The notes below the pieces were generated by a model. The model was not told where the DNA came from, searched no databases, and saw only the letters and a program-made list of their open reading frames with translations. From Bacillota bacterium (GTDB lineage Bacteria; Bacillota; Clostridia; Acetivibrionales; DSM-1351), in contig JAEZKZ010000036.1 in assembly GCA_023415305.1 (NCBI GenBank), positions 1 to 64,000 on the forward strand: a stretch of 64,000 nucleotides of DNA. The letters are read 5' to 3'. This document shows, in pieces, positions 26,275-35,332 of this stretch; position 1 is the first letter of the stretch; each line of letters starts with the position of its first letter. The translations under genes and the position numbers were made by a program.

Positions 26275-26403
26275 CTACAATAATTTTATCAAAAAAAACT
26301 CTTTACTGTAAGTGCTATTTTCTGTAAAAGGGTATTCATGCCCTTAAAGCTTCCTGTCATTACAACGTTGGACGTATCAAATAGTTATACATATTCTTAA
26401 CCC

Positions 26404-26432
26404 TTGTCGTAAAATGTAAACTATGGTAATAT
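26404..26432 (+). promoter_or_regulatory. Promoter of the ABC-2 exporter operon
   Basis: TTGTCG (26404-26409) and TAATAT (26427-26432) are 17 bases apart on the plus strand, about 58 bases ahead of the first ABC-2 permease start. Confidence 0.6.
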
Positions 26433-26490
26433 ATATTAGCCGTTCATTAACTTTCACTAATTGTATTATTTAAGGGGAAAAAGAAATAAA

Positions 26491-27294
26491 ATGAAAGTTT
26501 TTATAGAAGTAATAAAATTAAATTTCAAGGTAATGTTCCAATATAGATGGACTATGGCAATTTCAGTACTTTTTCAGCCCATACTATTAGCTATAAATAT
26601 AGCACTATTTAAAAGCATATATGCCTATAACGACACAACAAACATAAAGGGTTATGGCTTTGAGCAGATGGTATGGTATTATACTGCATATTACGTGGTC
26701 CTCAGCTTTGTGTGGAACGGTATCACTAATCAAATTTCAAGAAAAATTTTGACAGGAGAACTGGCTACAGATTTTCTGAAACCTATTTCAATATTCCGTT
26801 TCTATCTAGCTTCAGCTGTCTCTTCAAGATTTATGGCAATGCTGGTAGAATTTGTTCCCGGTATGATAATTTACAGTCTCATCCTGTTCCCTAAATTTAT
26901 TACGATACAGTCTTTTCTCAGTTTTGTTGTTATAGCTGTACTGGCGTTTATTCTTAACTTTATGTATTCATTTCTCCTTGGAATGTCTGCGATGATCATC
27001 AAGAACAATATGTCTATAAACGCCATTAGAGAGGTTCTACAGGCTATAGTAGGGGGAGGCCTTATTCCTCTGGAGTTCATGCCCGTCTGGTTGAACAGAA
27101 TTTTTGACTTTTTACCCTTCAAGTACATAATATACTGGCCAATTCAATTCTTCCTCAACAGAGTTGAAGGTAATCGCCTGGAAATGTTAGTAAGAGTAGG
27201 ACTCCTACAACTTGTCTGGATTATTATATTTTATACAGCAATTCAAATTCTGTGGAAGCGTCTCGTAAAGAGATTCTGTGCTGCTGGAGGCTAA
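26491..27294 (+). CDS. ABC-2 type exporter permease, first subunit
   Basis: A 267-residue integral membrane protein with six hydrophobic helices, of the ABC-2 permease group formerly called DUF990 (typical NITNQISRKILTGELATDFLKPIS-type segment after helix 2; the D-LKP motif is clear). The ATG at 26491 follows AAGGGG at 13 bases; the frame is open back to 26461 but without a better site. It forms a half-exporter with the permease at 27408 and the ATPase at 28314. The substrate is unknown; relatives move lipids, drugs or peptides. Confidence 0.85.
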   Translation: MKVFIEVIKLNFKVMFQYRWTMAISVLFQPILLAINIALFKSIYAYNDTTNIKGYGFEQMVWYYTAYYVVLSFVWNGITNQISRKILTGELATDFLKPISIFRFYLASAVSSRFMAMLVEFVPGMIIYSLILFPKFITIQSFLSFVVIAVLAFILNFMYSFLLGMSAMIIKNNMSINAIREVLQAIVGGGLIPLEFMPVWLNRIFDFLPFKYIIYWPIQFFLNRVEGNRLEMLVRVGLLQLVWIIIFYTAIQILWKRLVKRFCAAGG

Positions 27295-27407
27295 TTAAAA
27301 GCGCATTAGTGTGACATCGTACACTTCACACAAAAAAACACAAGTTTTTTCACTGTTAAATCGCGTGCAGAACGTACTTGTACTTTAACACGCAGATTGG
27401 AGATAGT
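27295..27407 (+). repeat. Structured gene gap, copy A
   Basis: A gap of 113 bases inside the ABC-2 operon, unusual where other operons in the window have gaps of 0-30. It holds CATCGTACACTTCACACA, which matches the second gap (28203-28313) in 15 of 18 positions, and GTGTGA/TCACAC arms that can form a hairpin. It ends in ACACGCAGATTGGAGATAGT, where GGAG is the ribosome site. Common origin with copy B is inferred. Confidence 0.55.
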
Positions 27408-28202
27408 ATGCTAAAATTACTGAAATTAATTCAACTGTTCCTTTGGAACGGTAAAATGGGTATAGCACGAAGTATAGAGTACAGATTCGACTTCATTCTG
27501 GGAACTGTTATATCCTTGGCTTTTGCCTGTGCAGGACCCATTCTTCAATATTTAATATTTACGCAGACAAAAGGCTTTCCCGGTTGGAACCTGGAACAAA
27601 TTATCCTATTTCAGGGCTTACTATTGTTCACAATCGGTTTAAAGGGTATGGCTTTTGGCAGTATACCCTATTTCGTATACGGTTTAGTAAGGCAGGGTGA
27701 TTTTGACAGGCTGTTGCTGAAACCTTACCCTCCTATTGGCATAATATTAGCAAGCGGGTTCAATTTTAATGATATAGGCGCTCTGATTTCAGGTGCAGTA
27801 ATATCTGTCTATTCTATTGTTAAAATGGATCTGCATATAGGCTTTGTTCAGATTGGCGTATTTCTCCTAGCAATCGTTTTCGGCCTGATCCTTTATATGG
27901 GGTTTGATATCTTGTACAGCAGCATTGTAATAATGCTCGTTCAAATCGGAAGGCTTGAGGAATTGATGTATCAATTGTTAAGATTTGGAGAATTCCCTGT
28001 TAATATTTTTCCAAAGGCCCTGCAGACGGCCTTGATTACAGTAATACCTTTTGCAGTATGGGTAAATATCCCTGCAAATGCATTATTGAGCAGGCTTGAT
28101 TACACAATTTTTATCACTTTTGCTTTCTGTCTGCTGTTCTTCTATGCGAGTCTAAAGATATGGAATTTGTGTCTGAAAAATTATACCAGTGCGGGAGGTT
28201 AA
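27408..28202 (+). CDS. ABC-2 type exporter permease, second subunit
   Basis: A 264-residue six-helix membrane protein of the same DUF990-like family as the preceding permease; it carries the family's DFDRLLLKPYPP segment near residue 95. GGAGATAGT precedes the ATG at 27408; the frame extends to 27378 with no ribosome site. It should form a heterodimeric channel with the 26491 permease. The two are distant relatives in sequence, as is usual for these pairs. Confidence 0.85.
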   Translation: MLKLLKLIQLFLWNGKMGIARSIEYRFDFILGTVISLAFACAGPILQYLIFTQTKGFPGWNLEQIILFQGLLLFTIGLKGMAFGSIPYFVYGLVRQGDFDRLLLKPYPPIGIILASGFNFNDIGALISGAVISVYSIVKMDLHIGFVQIGVFLLAIVFGLILYMGFDILYSSIVIMLVQIGRLEELMYQLLRFGEFPVNIFPKALQTALITVIPFAVWVNIPANALLSRLDYTIFITFAFCLLFFYASLKIWNLCLKNYTSAGG

Positions 28203-28313
28203 TAGCGTGAAAAATACATTTGTTAAGTCATCGTGCATTTCACGCAGCGAAAAGCCACTACGTGTCTTTTCTAACTATTTGTGTACACGCTATTCGTGTA
28301 GATGGAGGATAAT
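28203..28313 (+). repeat. Structured gene gap, copy B
   Basis: A gap of 111 bases. AATAGCGTG near the permease stop is the exact inverse of CACGCTATT 83 bases later; in addition GCGTGAAA can pair with TTTCACGC (around 28238-28245). The two pairings use the same 5' strand and so exclude each other, as in an RNA switch. It shares CATCGTGCATTTCACGCA and the AGATGGAGGATAAT end with copy A. Confidence 0.55.
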
Positions 28314-29297
28314 ATGAGCGAATACATAATAAATGTTGAGGGTTTAAGAAAGGATTTTAAGGTACATAAGAGAGCAAAATCAGGTATACTTTCTTCACTC
28401 AAATCACTGTTTGACAGGGATTATAAGCTTGTAACTGCTGTGAATAACCTTGATTTGAAGATACCGAAGGGTGAGATCAGGGGGCTTATTGGTCCCAATG
28501 GTGCAGGAAAATCGACTACAATAAAAATTCTTTCGGGTATCCTGTATCCTTCAGAAGGAACAGTCAATGTCATGGGCTACACGCCCTGGACACAAAGGGA
28601 AGTGTATGTAAAAAAAATTGGTGTTGTGTTTGGCCAGAAATCTCAGTTATGGTGGGATCTGCCTGCAATTGATACCTTTGCACTGAATAAGCAAATGTAC
28701 AGTATCCCTGACAAAGTCTTTGATAAAAATATTAATTATTTTATAGAACTGCTAAATATCGGCGATGTTGTTACAAAACCTGTAAGGCAGCTGTCATTAG
28801 GTGAAAGAATGAAGTGCGAATTTGTCTGTGCACTTCTGCATGAACCTCCGTTGGTTTACCTTGACGAACCTACTATAGGTTTGGACATTATTTCAAAGGA
28901 AGCCATAAGGTCCTTCATAAAAATGGTAAACAAGGATTTAGGAACTACCTTTATAGTCACTACCCATGATTTAAGCGACATTGAAGACCTTTGTGAAAAC
29001 GTCAGCATAATCAATAACGGGACAATAGTTTTTAATGATAGTATTGACAAACTTAAAACTTATTTTTCAGATAAGAAGATTATTGAAGTTAAGTTTTCCC
29101 GCCAGATTGATGTGTCACTACTCGAAGGTTTTAATGTGATGTCAAGCGGACCCCATTTTGCAAATATTGAAATAAAAACTGAAAATACCAATCTTCAAGA
29201 CGAGATATCGAAGATTTTCAAAGTGCTGCCGGTTCAAGATATAAATATAAATAATATAAGTATTGAAGAAGTTATAAAGCACATATACAGGAGCTGA
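28314..29297 (+). CDS. ABC-2 type exporter ATPase
   Basis: A 327-residue ATP-binding subunit: Walker A GPNGAGKST (about residue 60), signature LSLGERMKCEF (about 160) with Walker B LVYLDEPTIGLD, and a switch histidine in VTTHDLSD. The C-terminal 80 residues form the small regulatory domain common in ABC-2 ATPases. The ATG at 28314 has GGAGG 5 bases upstream; an ATG at 28302 overlaps the ribosome site. It energises the two permeases upstream. The plus-strand operon ends 15 bases from the convergent AraC gene, with no obvious terminator. Confidence 0.93.
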   Translation: MSEYIINVEGLRKDFKVHKRAKSGILSSLKSLFDRDYKLVTAVNNLDLKIPKGEIRGLIGPNGAGKSTTIKILSGILYPSEGTVNVMGYTPWTQREVYVKKIGVVFGQKSQLWWDLPAIDTFALNKQMYSIPDKVFDKNINYFIELLNIGDVVTKPVRQLSLGERMKCEFVCALLHEPPLVYLDEPTIGLDIISKEAIRSFIKMVNKDLGTTFIVTTHDLSDIEDLCENVSIINNGTIVFNDSIDKLKTYFSDKKIIEVKFSRQIDVSLLEGFNVMSSGPHFANIEIKTENTNLQDEISKIFKVLPVQDININNISIEEVIKHIYRS

Positions 29298-29311
29298 TTA
29301 CGCGACGGTAG

Positions 29312-30163
29312 TTACTCGACAGGTATATAAAATGAAATATATGTATTTCCATTATTAGCTTCAAAGCTGTTATCATAATACTCAAAATCGTAGTTTCCAA
29401 TGGTTCTTAATCCGGAATAGGGCAGATGGACCGAATATATCTGCCCTATACATCCGGGAACATTTTCAACAACCGACGGTATCGGAAATACAGCGTACTT
29501 GGATCGTTTTATGCGCTGTACCTTCATACCCTTGGGAATATTTTTGACATCACTTACTTCAACCCCTGCTATATACTCAAAGGAGCCCCTGTCGCAATTT
29601 GTTTCAAAGCCATAACAGATATCCTTATTAACCCTGTTTTTTATGGAATGCACCTCTATATTCAGCCTATTCCAAAGCTTCGGTATCTCAAAATTTTCAT
29701 TTTTACCCTTATAGCCAATTCCGGCTATCATAAAATCATCCTTGAAAACTAATTGTGGCTCAATAGGCTTGGTATTGAAGCACTTCAGGTCAAGTAATTT
29801 TTCATTTAGCACAACCTGCTCTATATTTTTGTAAGGAATCCCTGTAGTTCTGTAAATATTAGGTGTAACATTATAAACTTCCTTAAATGCTCTTGTGAAA
29901 GCTTCCTGAGAGTTGTAACCGAACATTACTGCTATATCAATAATACGCATATCTGATTCCAGTAAATATCTTGCTGCTTCCGTCATTTTTCTTCTCTTTA
30001 TATATTTATTAATTGTATGCCCGGATATGGTTCTGAAAACCCTCATAAAGTGAAATTGTGAAAAACCAACCTCATTAACAATATCTTGAATTTTTATATC
30101 TATTGTAAGATTGTCCTCAATAAACCTTGAAGCTTTTAAGACGGCATCGTAATAATAATTCAT
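29312..30163 (-). CDS. AraC-family regulator with GyrI-like effector domain
   Basis: A 283-residue regulator. Residues 1-105 form the AraC DNA-binding unit with two helix-turn-helix segments (IKIQDIVNEVGFSQFHFMRVFR and IIDIAVMFGYNSQEAFTRAF). Residues 130-283 are a GyrI-like small-molecule pocket, as in Rob and BmrR relatives (PIEPQLVFKDDFMIAGIGYKG to the FEYYD end). The ATG at 30163 has GGAGG 4 bases upstream and is preferred over the open extension to 30232. It points toward the ABC-2 exporter, so it may answer to the same compound, but this is only neighbourhood evidence. Confidence 0.91.
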   Translation of the reverse strand: MNYYYDAVLKASRFIEDNLTIDIKIQDIVNEVGFSQFHFMRVFRTISGHTINKYIKRRKMTEAARYLLESDMRIIDIAVMFGYNSQEAFTRAFKEVYNVTPNIYRTTGIPYKNIEQVVLNEKLLDLKCFNTKPIEPQLVFKDDFMIAGIGYKGKNENFEIPKLWNRLNIEVHSIKNRVNKDICYGFETNCDRGSFEYIAGVEVSDVKNIPKGMKVQRIKRSKYAVFPIPSVVENVPGCIGQIYSVHLPYSGLRTIGNYDFEYYDNSFEANNGNTYISFYIPVE

Positions 30164-30351
30164 ATTTCCTCCAGGCAAATGCTCTACCATCAATTGTTTA
30201 TATAAATATTTATAACATAAATCTGTACACAAAAAGAGAAGTGATATAACTAATTATACCAGTTCCCTTTAAAGTATATTTACTATTATTTTTATAACTG
30301 GAAGTACATCCAATTAATCCGTCCCGTAAAGCGGAATAATAATCTATCCTG

Positions 30352-31464
30352 CTATATTTGCCTCCATATTTGAGCAATAGAATCCTCATTTGGCAGAAAA
30401 GCCTTGAATTCCCGACTTCCCTCCGGTGTGTTCAAATCGAAATTATACCATTTGTTTACAACCGGGGAACCGAAGCATATCTCAGCTTTGACATTCTCTA
30501 TATCATACAGAATAGACCACAGAGTACCCAGACCATCCTCATAATGATGGCAGGCTAAGCCCTCAGGCATTTTTGTTGAAAGCAGCTTCTTAAGGTCGTC
30601 TCTGCTAATATTTTCTGAGCTTAAAGTCTTTGTTATCGCATTATATCTGTCTACTGACTGTTGCATTCTATTTTTTACATAAGGCTGCATTTCAGATAAA
30701 ATGTAATGGTTTGTTGAGCAAACAAATCCCTCTGGAGAAGCCGATGACAACTTTTTAAAGCTTTTTACCGAATTGTGTATCTCCACCAGGACTGTTTCAT
30801 CGTTTTTATCAGTAATTATGAGGCTGCAAAAGGAGGATATTGGAAGGGTTTTGATCATATCTACAGCTTCATCTACATTTTTACACTTATCCAGTAATAT
30901 ACGTATTACCATCCAGAAGCGCAAGCCTTCTTCCTGGGACATTATAAGAGGGACACCATTTGTCATTGTAACACATAAGCCCTTTTCATTTATACCATCT
31001 AGCCTTCCGAAAAGCAGAAGGCTAAAGCCCATATGAGCGTAAACCCCGTCAGCCCTTACTGTCAGAAGTCTCAAATCATCATCTTTACTCCATTCATAGC
31101 TCCTTCCGGCATATGTTTTGCCATCTGAGGATTTTTGCGGCAGTACTGCGAAGTGTCCGCAGTTACCCTTGCATACATGTGTAAAGCTGTAGTAAATTAT
31201 TTCTTCGGGCGTACGTCCGAAGTAGTCGGCAAAGCCTCTCATTTCATCATTAATATTGGGACAATACTTTTCAAATACCTCAACTGCCTGTTTGACTTTA
31301 TCAAGTGTAGCAGGTTTAATGAAATCATTTCCCTTGAAAAAGAACTCAGCTTGTTCAGGGAATTTGCTTTTTATCAGCTCTGCTTCCTTCTTCCCAATCT
31401 CATATGGTGTTCCTTCTAAAGTGACATGATTGAATGCAACTTCTATAGAATTGTTATCTGACAT
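30352..31464 (-). CDS. C45-like NTN hydrolase (acyltransferase/choloylglycine fold)
   Basis: A 370-residue protein resembling the penicillin acyltransferase/conjugated-bile-acid hydrolase superfamily. Supporting segments are the helical N-terminus with CPNINDEMRGFAD, then FAVLPQ..DGKTYAGRSYEW, GFSLLLFGRLDGINEKGLCVTMT and NVDEAVDMIKTLP. The nucleophile would be a cysteine in CKGNCGHF near residue 105 if the protein self-processes as its relatives do. No signal peptide is seen. AAAGGAG stands 9 bases before the ATG. Relatives cleave or form amide bonds of fatty acyl or amino-acid conjugates; the substrate here is unknown. Confidence 0.78.
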   Translation of the reverse strand: MSDNNSIEVAFNHVTLEGTPYEIGKKEAELIKSKFPEQAEFFFKGNDFIKPATLDKVKQAVEVFEKYCPNINDEMRGFADYFGRTPEEIIYYSFTHVCKGNCGHFAVLPQKSSDGKTYAGRSYEWSKDDDLRLLTVRADGVYAHMGFSLLLFGRLDGINEKGLCVTMTNGVPLIMSQEEGLRFWMVIRILLDKCKNVDEAVDMIKTLPISSFCSLIITDKNDETVLVEIHNSVKSFKKLSSASPEGFVCSTNHYILSEMQPYVKNRMQQSVDRYNAITKTLSSENISRDDLKKLLSTKMPEGLACHHYEDGLGTLWSILYDIENVKAEICFGSPVVNKWYNFDLNTPEGSREFKAFLPNEDSIAQIWRQI

Positions 31465-31557
31465 ATAATTTGTCTCCTTTCAAATGTCCATTACGTAACC
31501 ATAGAGACAGTATACTGATAGAAAGATAAATTGTTTTGATTAAACTTGCTAATTTTG

Positions 31558-32025
31558 TCAGAACTGCTTCAGCAGATTTGCCATTTCTATGGCAGTCACT
31601 GCAGCATCATACCCTTTATTTCCGGCTTTCGTACCCGCCCTTTCAATAGCTTGTTCTATGGTATCAGTTGTCAAAACGCCGAATATTACAGGAATTCCAG
31701 TATCAAGGGATACTTTGGCGACGCCTTTTGATACTTCACTGGCAACGTAATCGAAATGGGGCGTTGACCCTCTTATAACAGCCCCCACACAAATTATTGC
31801 ATCAAATTTTTTAGAAGCTGCCAGCTTTTGTGCTATAAGGGGAATTTCAAAAGAACCGGGCACCCAGGCTATTTCAATATTAGTTTCATCTCCTCCATGC
31901 CTCACAATTGCATCGATTGCTCCACCTAATAACTTGCTACCGATAAACTCGTTAAAACGGCTTATAACTATACCAAATCTCAAATTCTTTGCAATGAGAT
32001 TTCCTTCATGTGTTTTCACTGTCAT
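31558..32025 (-). CDS. ribH: 6,7-dimethyl-8-ribityllumazine synthase
   Basis: A 155-residue enzyme, the usual length, that condenses 5-amino-6-ribitylaminouracil with dihydroxybutanone phosphate; it forms icosahedral 60-mers. Recognised by IVISRFNEFIGSKLLGGA, WVPGSFEIPLIAQKLA and the catalytic-histidine region GAVIRGSTPHFDYV. It overlaps the end of ribBA by 4 bases (ATGA), so the two are translationally coupled, and it is the last gene of the riboflavin operon. Confidence 0.97.
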   Translation of the reverse strand: MTVKTHEGNLIAKNLRFGIVISRFNEFIGSKLLGGAIDAIVRHGGDETNIEIAWVPGSFEIPLIAQKLAASKKFDAIICVGAVIRGSTPHFDYVASEVSKGVAKVSLDTGIPVIFGVLTTDTIEQAIERAGTKAGNKGYDAAVTAIEMANLLKQF

Positions 32026-33269
32026 ACTTTTTTACCTCCTGGTGTTTGATTGTTTTTTAAATTTATATTGGTATCACTTAGTATATGTCCCATCTTTTCT
32101 TCTTTAGTTCTCATATAAAACTTATTTACCTCATTGGTCTCCACCAGGATAGGTACCCTTTCAACTATCTCGAGGCCATATCCACCCAAGCCTGCTACCT
32201 TCTTCGGATTATTGGTCAGAAGCTTGATTTTTCTGACACCCAGCTGGTATAGAATCTGGGCACCAATACCGTATTCCCGCAAGTCTGGGGCGAAACCCAG
32301 AAGCTCGTTTGCCTCTACGGTATCCTTTCCATTATCCTGTAATTCATATGCTCTGATTTTATTTACCAGGCCTATTCCGCGACCTTCCTGACGCATATAA
32401 AGAAGAACTCCCCTTCCCTCTCGGCTAATCTGCCTTAAGGCAGCATCCAGTTGTTCTCCACAATCGCATCTTAGCGAATGAAAGGCGTCCCCGGTCAGGC
32501 ATTCGGAATGTACTCTTACCAATACCGGTTCATCGGAGCTTTTGATATCGCCCCTTACAAGTGCCACATGGTGCTCACCGTTCACCAGACTTTCATAGGC
32601 TGCAATCATAAAATCCCCGTATTTTGTGGGAAGTTTCGCCAGAGCGGCAGCCTTAACAAACTTCTCATTTTTCCTTCTATATTTAATCAGATCTGCTACA
32701 GTAATTATTTTCAGAGTATGTTTAATGGCAAACTCCATTAATTCCGGCACTCTGGCCATAGTACCATCCTCATTCATAACTTCACAAATTACTCCGGCCG
32801 GACGCAAACCTGCCATTCTCGCTAGCTCTACCGCAGCTTCAGTGTGTCCTGACCGGTTCAGCACTCCACCCTCCCTTGCTATTAATGGGAAAATATGTCC
32901 CGGCCGGACAAAATCATTGCTTACCGAAGCTGGATTTACCAGCTCCCTGATGGTATTGGCCCTTTCATAGGCTGATATTCCTGTTGTAGAGCTTTTATGA
33001 TCCACTGTTACAGTGAAAGCCGTCTTCATGTTCTCGGTGTTTCTCTCGACCATCAGATTTAGTTCCAAATGTCGGGCACGCTCCTCTGTCAAAGGTGCAC
33101 AGATCATACCTTTTCCGTAAGAGGCCATAAAATTTATACTCTCCGGGGTTACCTTTTCAGCAGCCATTAGAAGATCTCCTTCATTTTCACGGTCTTCATC
33201 GTCTACAACTATAATGATTTTTCCCTGTTTGATATCTTCTACTGCCTCTTCAATTGAATTAAACTTCAT
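32022..33269 (-). CDS. ribBA: Bifunctional DHBP synthase / GTP cyclohydrolase II
   Basis: A 415-residue fusion. Residues 1-200 (RibB) turn ribulose 5-phosphate into 3,4-dihydroxy-2-butanone 4-phosphate and show the acidic DDEDRENEGDL motif and RSGHTEAAVELARMAGL. Residues 205-400 (RibA) open GTP to start the pathway and carry the zinc cysteines in CLTGDAFHSLRCDCG and the RQEGRGIGL motif. GGGAGG is 6 bases before the ATG. It lies 33 bases after ribE and overlaps ribH by 4 bases. Confidence 0.97.
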   Translation of the reverse strand: MKFNSIEEAVEDIKQGKIIIVVDDEDRENEGDLLMAAEKVTPESINFMASYGKGMICAPLTEERARHLELNLMVERNTENMKTAFTVTVDHKSSTTGISAYERANTIRELVNPASVSNDFVRPGHIFPLIAREGGVLNRSGHTEAAVELARMAGLRPAGVICEVMNEDGTMARVPELMEFAIKHTLKIITVADLIKYRRKNEKFVKAAALAKLPTKYGDFMIAAYESLVNGEHHVALVRGDIKSSDEPVLVRVHSECLTGDAFHSLRCDCGEQLDAALRQISREGRGVLLYMRQEGRGIGLVNKIRAYELQDNGKDTVEANELLGFAPDLREYGIGAQILYQLGVRKIKLLTNNPKKVAGLGGYGLEIVERVPILVETNEVNKFYMRTKEEKMGHILSDTNINLKNNQTPGGKKV

Positions 33270-33302
33270 CTACTATTCCTCCCTCTGATCTCAGTTTACT
33301 GT

Positions 33303-33956
33303 TCAAGCAAAACCATTATCCCTAAGAAAATCCAAAGAGATATCTTTTTTAGCCTCTGATTCAGATAAGTTTATCCCCAGAAGCTTTTCTACATACTTGC
33401 CCATCACATCACATTCTATGTTTATCACGTCTCCCACACTCCTGGAGCCAAGAGTTGTATGTCGGGCAGTAATGGGAATCAGTGACACCCTGAAACATTT
33501 TTCATCCACACGGGCAACGGTTAGACTTGTGCCATCAAGAGTTACTGAGCCCTTCATTACAATAAACTTGAGAATATTGTCCGGAGCTTTTACTGTAAGC
33601 CATATGGCATTGTCTTCCTCTACCCTTGCCACAACCATTCCGGTCCCATCAATATGCCCCGTAACAATATGTCCTCCCAGCCTGTCTGACAATCGTAATG
33701 CCCTCTCCAGGTTTACTTTATCCCCAATTTTAAGTTTACTAAGCCCCGTCTTTCTGATGGTTTCGGGCATTACATCGGCTGAAAACCAGTCTCCACCCAT
33801 ATCCGCTACTGTAAGACATATGCCGTTTACAGCAATACTATCTCCAACCTTTACATCATTAAGAATTTTGGGGCAGTGAATAGAAAGCTCTATTGATAAA
33901 CTTCCATGGACAAGTCTCTTAATAGTACCTACTTCTTCAATGATTCCTGTAAACAT
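33303..33956 (-). CDS. ribE: Riboflavin synthase alpha chain
   Basis: A 217-residue trimeric enzyme that dismutates two lumazines into riboflavin. It begins MFTGIIEEVGTI, the universal start of the family, and shows the two internally repeated barrels: DSIAVNGICLTV..F.ADVMPETIRKTGL..VNLERAL and GSVTLDGTSLTV..F.VSLIPITARHTTLG..INIECDV. AAGGAG lies 5 bases before the ATG. The start overlaps the end of ribD by 28 bases. Confidence 0.97.
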   Translation of the reverse strand: MFTGIIEEVGTIKRLVHGSLSIELSIHCPKILNDVKVGDSIAVNGICLTVADMGGDWFSADVMPETIRKTGLSKLKIGDKVNLERALRLSDRLGGHIVTGHIDGTGMVVARVEEDNAIWLTVKAPDNILKFIVMKGSVTLDGTSLTVARVDEKCFRVSLIPITARHTTLGSRSVGDVINIECDVMGKYVEKLLGINLSESEAKKDISLDFLRDNGFA

Positions 33957-35059
33957 AACTCTCCTTTCACATATCCCTCTATCAGTACATCCTGGTCAAA
34001 TCTTCTAATACTTAAGTCATATAACCTAATGGCATCTTTCATAAACTTAAGGCCTTCGCCCTCTATAGGTGTTTTTGCATTTCTTCCTCCGATAATTTTC
34101 GGTGCTATGTAAAACATTATCTTGTCTACTATCCCTGAATTCAAAGCAGCTGCATTCAGTTCTCCGCCTCCTTCAAGCAGCACACTGTCAATTTCCAGTT
34201 TGTACAATTCATCCATAAGTCTGTCAAGATCAACATGCCCATCAGGTTTATCAAGCATAAGGATGTGTACACCCTTGTCTGTGAGCTGTTTTTCCTTTTC
34301 TTTTTGAAGAGCTGATGTTGTGGCAAGTATTACACCTGCCGAGGATTCAGCATTAATCACACGACTATCAACGGGGATTCTACCCTTACTGTCAATAATA
34401 ATTCTGATTGGGTCTTTACCGGCTTTGACCTCCAGCCTTGTTGTAAGGGATGGATTATCCTGCAATACTGTATCTACTCCCACCATAACAGCAGCAGTTC
34501 TGTCACGAACAATATGCACATGGTGCCTGGAGCTTTCTCCAGAAATCCACTTGGATTCTCCGCAAGCTGATGCTATTTTACCATCCAAGGTCATTGCAGT
34601 TTTCATAATAACAAATGGTCTTTTTCGTACTATATATTTTATAAATATTTCATTAAGCTTTCTTGCCTCCTGTTCAAGGACTCCAACAATAGTATCAATA
34701 CCGGCCTTCCTCAGCATGCCGATCCCTCTCCCAGAAACCTTGGGGTTGGGATCTTCCATCGCGACAACAACCTTTCTGATTCCGGCTTTTATTATGGCCT
34801 CGGTACAGGGAGGTGTCCTACCATAGTGGGAACAAGGTTCTAGGTTTACATAGAGTGTCCCGCCCTTCACATCCTGCTTAGCGTTGTTGAAAGCTGCAAC
34901 CTCCGCATGGGCACACCCCAAAACTTCGTGATAGCCCTCTGCAATTATCTCCTCATTCTTAACGATTATTGCGCCTACCAGTGGATTTGGATTGGTAGTA
35001 CCCCAGCCGCCTTTAGCAAGTTCCAAAGCTCTATTCATATAATTTTCATGCATTCCCAT
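33929..35059 (-). CDS. ribD: Diaminohydroxyphosphoribosylaminopyrimidine deaminase / reductase
   Basis: A 376-residue bifunctional enzyme for steps two and three of riboflavin synthesis. The N-terminal deaminase has the zinc site HAEVAAFNNA and EPCSHYGRTPPC; the C-terminal reductase (from about residue 150) has AMTLDGKIA and LLEGGGELNAA. Three in-frame starts (35074, 35059, 35053) are possible. The ATG at 35059 follows GGGGG at 8 bases; alignment with the usual M..E.YM.RALELA beginning also allows 35053. It is the first gene behind the FMN riboswitch. Confidence 0.95.
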   Translation of the reverse strand: MGMHENYMNRALELAKGGWGTTNPNPLVGAIIVKNEEIIAEGYHEVLGCAHAEVAAFNNAKQDVKGGTLYVNLEPCSHYGRTPPCTEAIIKAGIRKVVVAMEDPNPKVSGRGIGMLRKAGIDTIVGVLEQEARKLNEIFIKYIVRKRPFVIMKTAMTLDGKIASACGESKWISGESSRHHVHIVRDRTAAVMVGVDTVLQDNPSLTTRLEVKAGKDPIRIIIDSKGRIPVDSRVINAESSAGVILATTSALQKEKEKQLTDKGVHILMLDKPDGHVDLDRLMDELYKLEIDSVLLEGGGELNAAALNSGIVDKIMFYIAPKIIGGRNAKTPIEGEGLKFMKDAIRLYDLSIRRFDQDVLIEGYVKGELCLQESLKK

Positions 35060-35098
35060 AAAGCGAGCCCCCATATTTCACCATAATAAAATACAAAA

Positions 35099-35125
35099 TC
35101 CCTGGAAGTAAACTACTCCCAGGGA
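35099..35125 (-). terminator. Terminator of the FMN riboswitch
   Basis: On the minus strand TCCCTGG-GAGTA pairs with TACTT-CCAGGGA, followed by TTTTGTATTTT. It lies between the FMN aptamer and ribD and would be the off-state of the switch. Confidence 0.85.
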
Positions 35126-35142
35126 ACAAAAAAGCAAAATAA

Positions 35143-35272
35143 AACACACTTTCTTCCATCCAGACTGTACTGTCGGCTCCGGAATCTGACCGGATCTGCT
35201 TTCGCTCGCGGGCTCGCAGCCATGCTGCCTACCGCCGGTAAGGAATTTCACCTATCCCTGAAGTGTTTGTTA
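35143..35272 (-). promoter_or_regulatory. FMN riboswitch (RFN element)
   Basis: On the minus strand the RNA shows the conserved blocks AGGGATAGGTGAAATTCC, ACCGGCGGT, GCCCGCGAGC, GATCCGGTCAGATTCCGG and CAGTCTGGATGGAAGA in the RFN order. The outer helix P1 can form between AACAAACACTT and AAGTGTGTTT. Bound FMN should favour the terminator at 35099-35125 and shut off ribD-ribE-ribBA-ribH. Confidence 0.97.
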
Positions 35273-35300
35273 TACACTAATATTTTATTCAATTAACTCG

Positions 35301-35329
35301 AATATAACATTACAGCTATTAGAAGTCAA
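35301..35329 (-). promoter_or_regulatory. Promoter of the riboflavin operon
   Basis: TTGACT (35324-35329) and TATATT (35301-35306) on the minus strand with a 17-base spacer, about 30 bases upstream of the FMN aptamer. Confidence 0.75.
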
Positions 35330-35332
35330 GGC

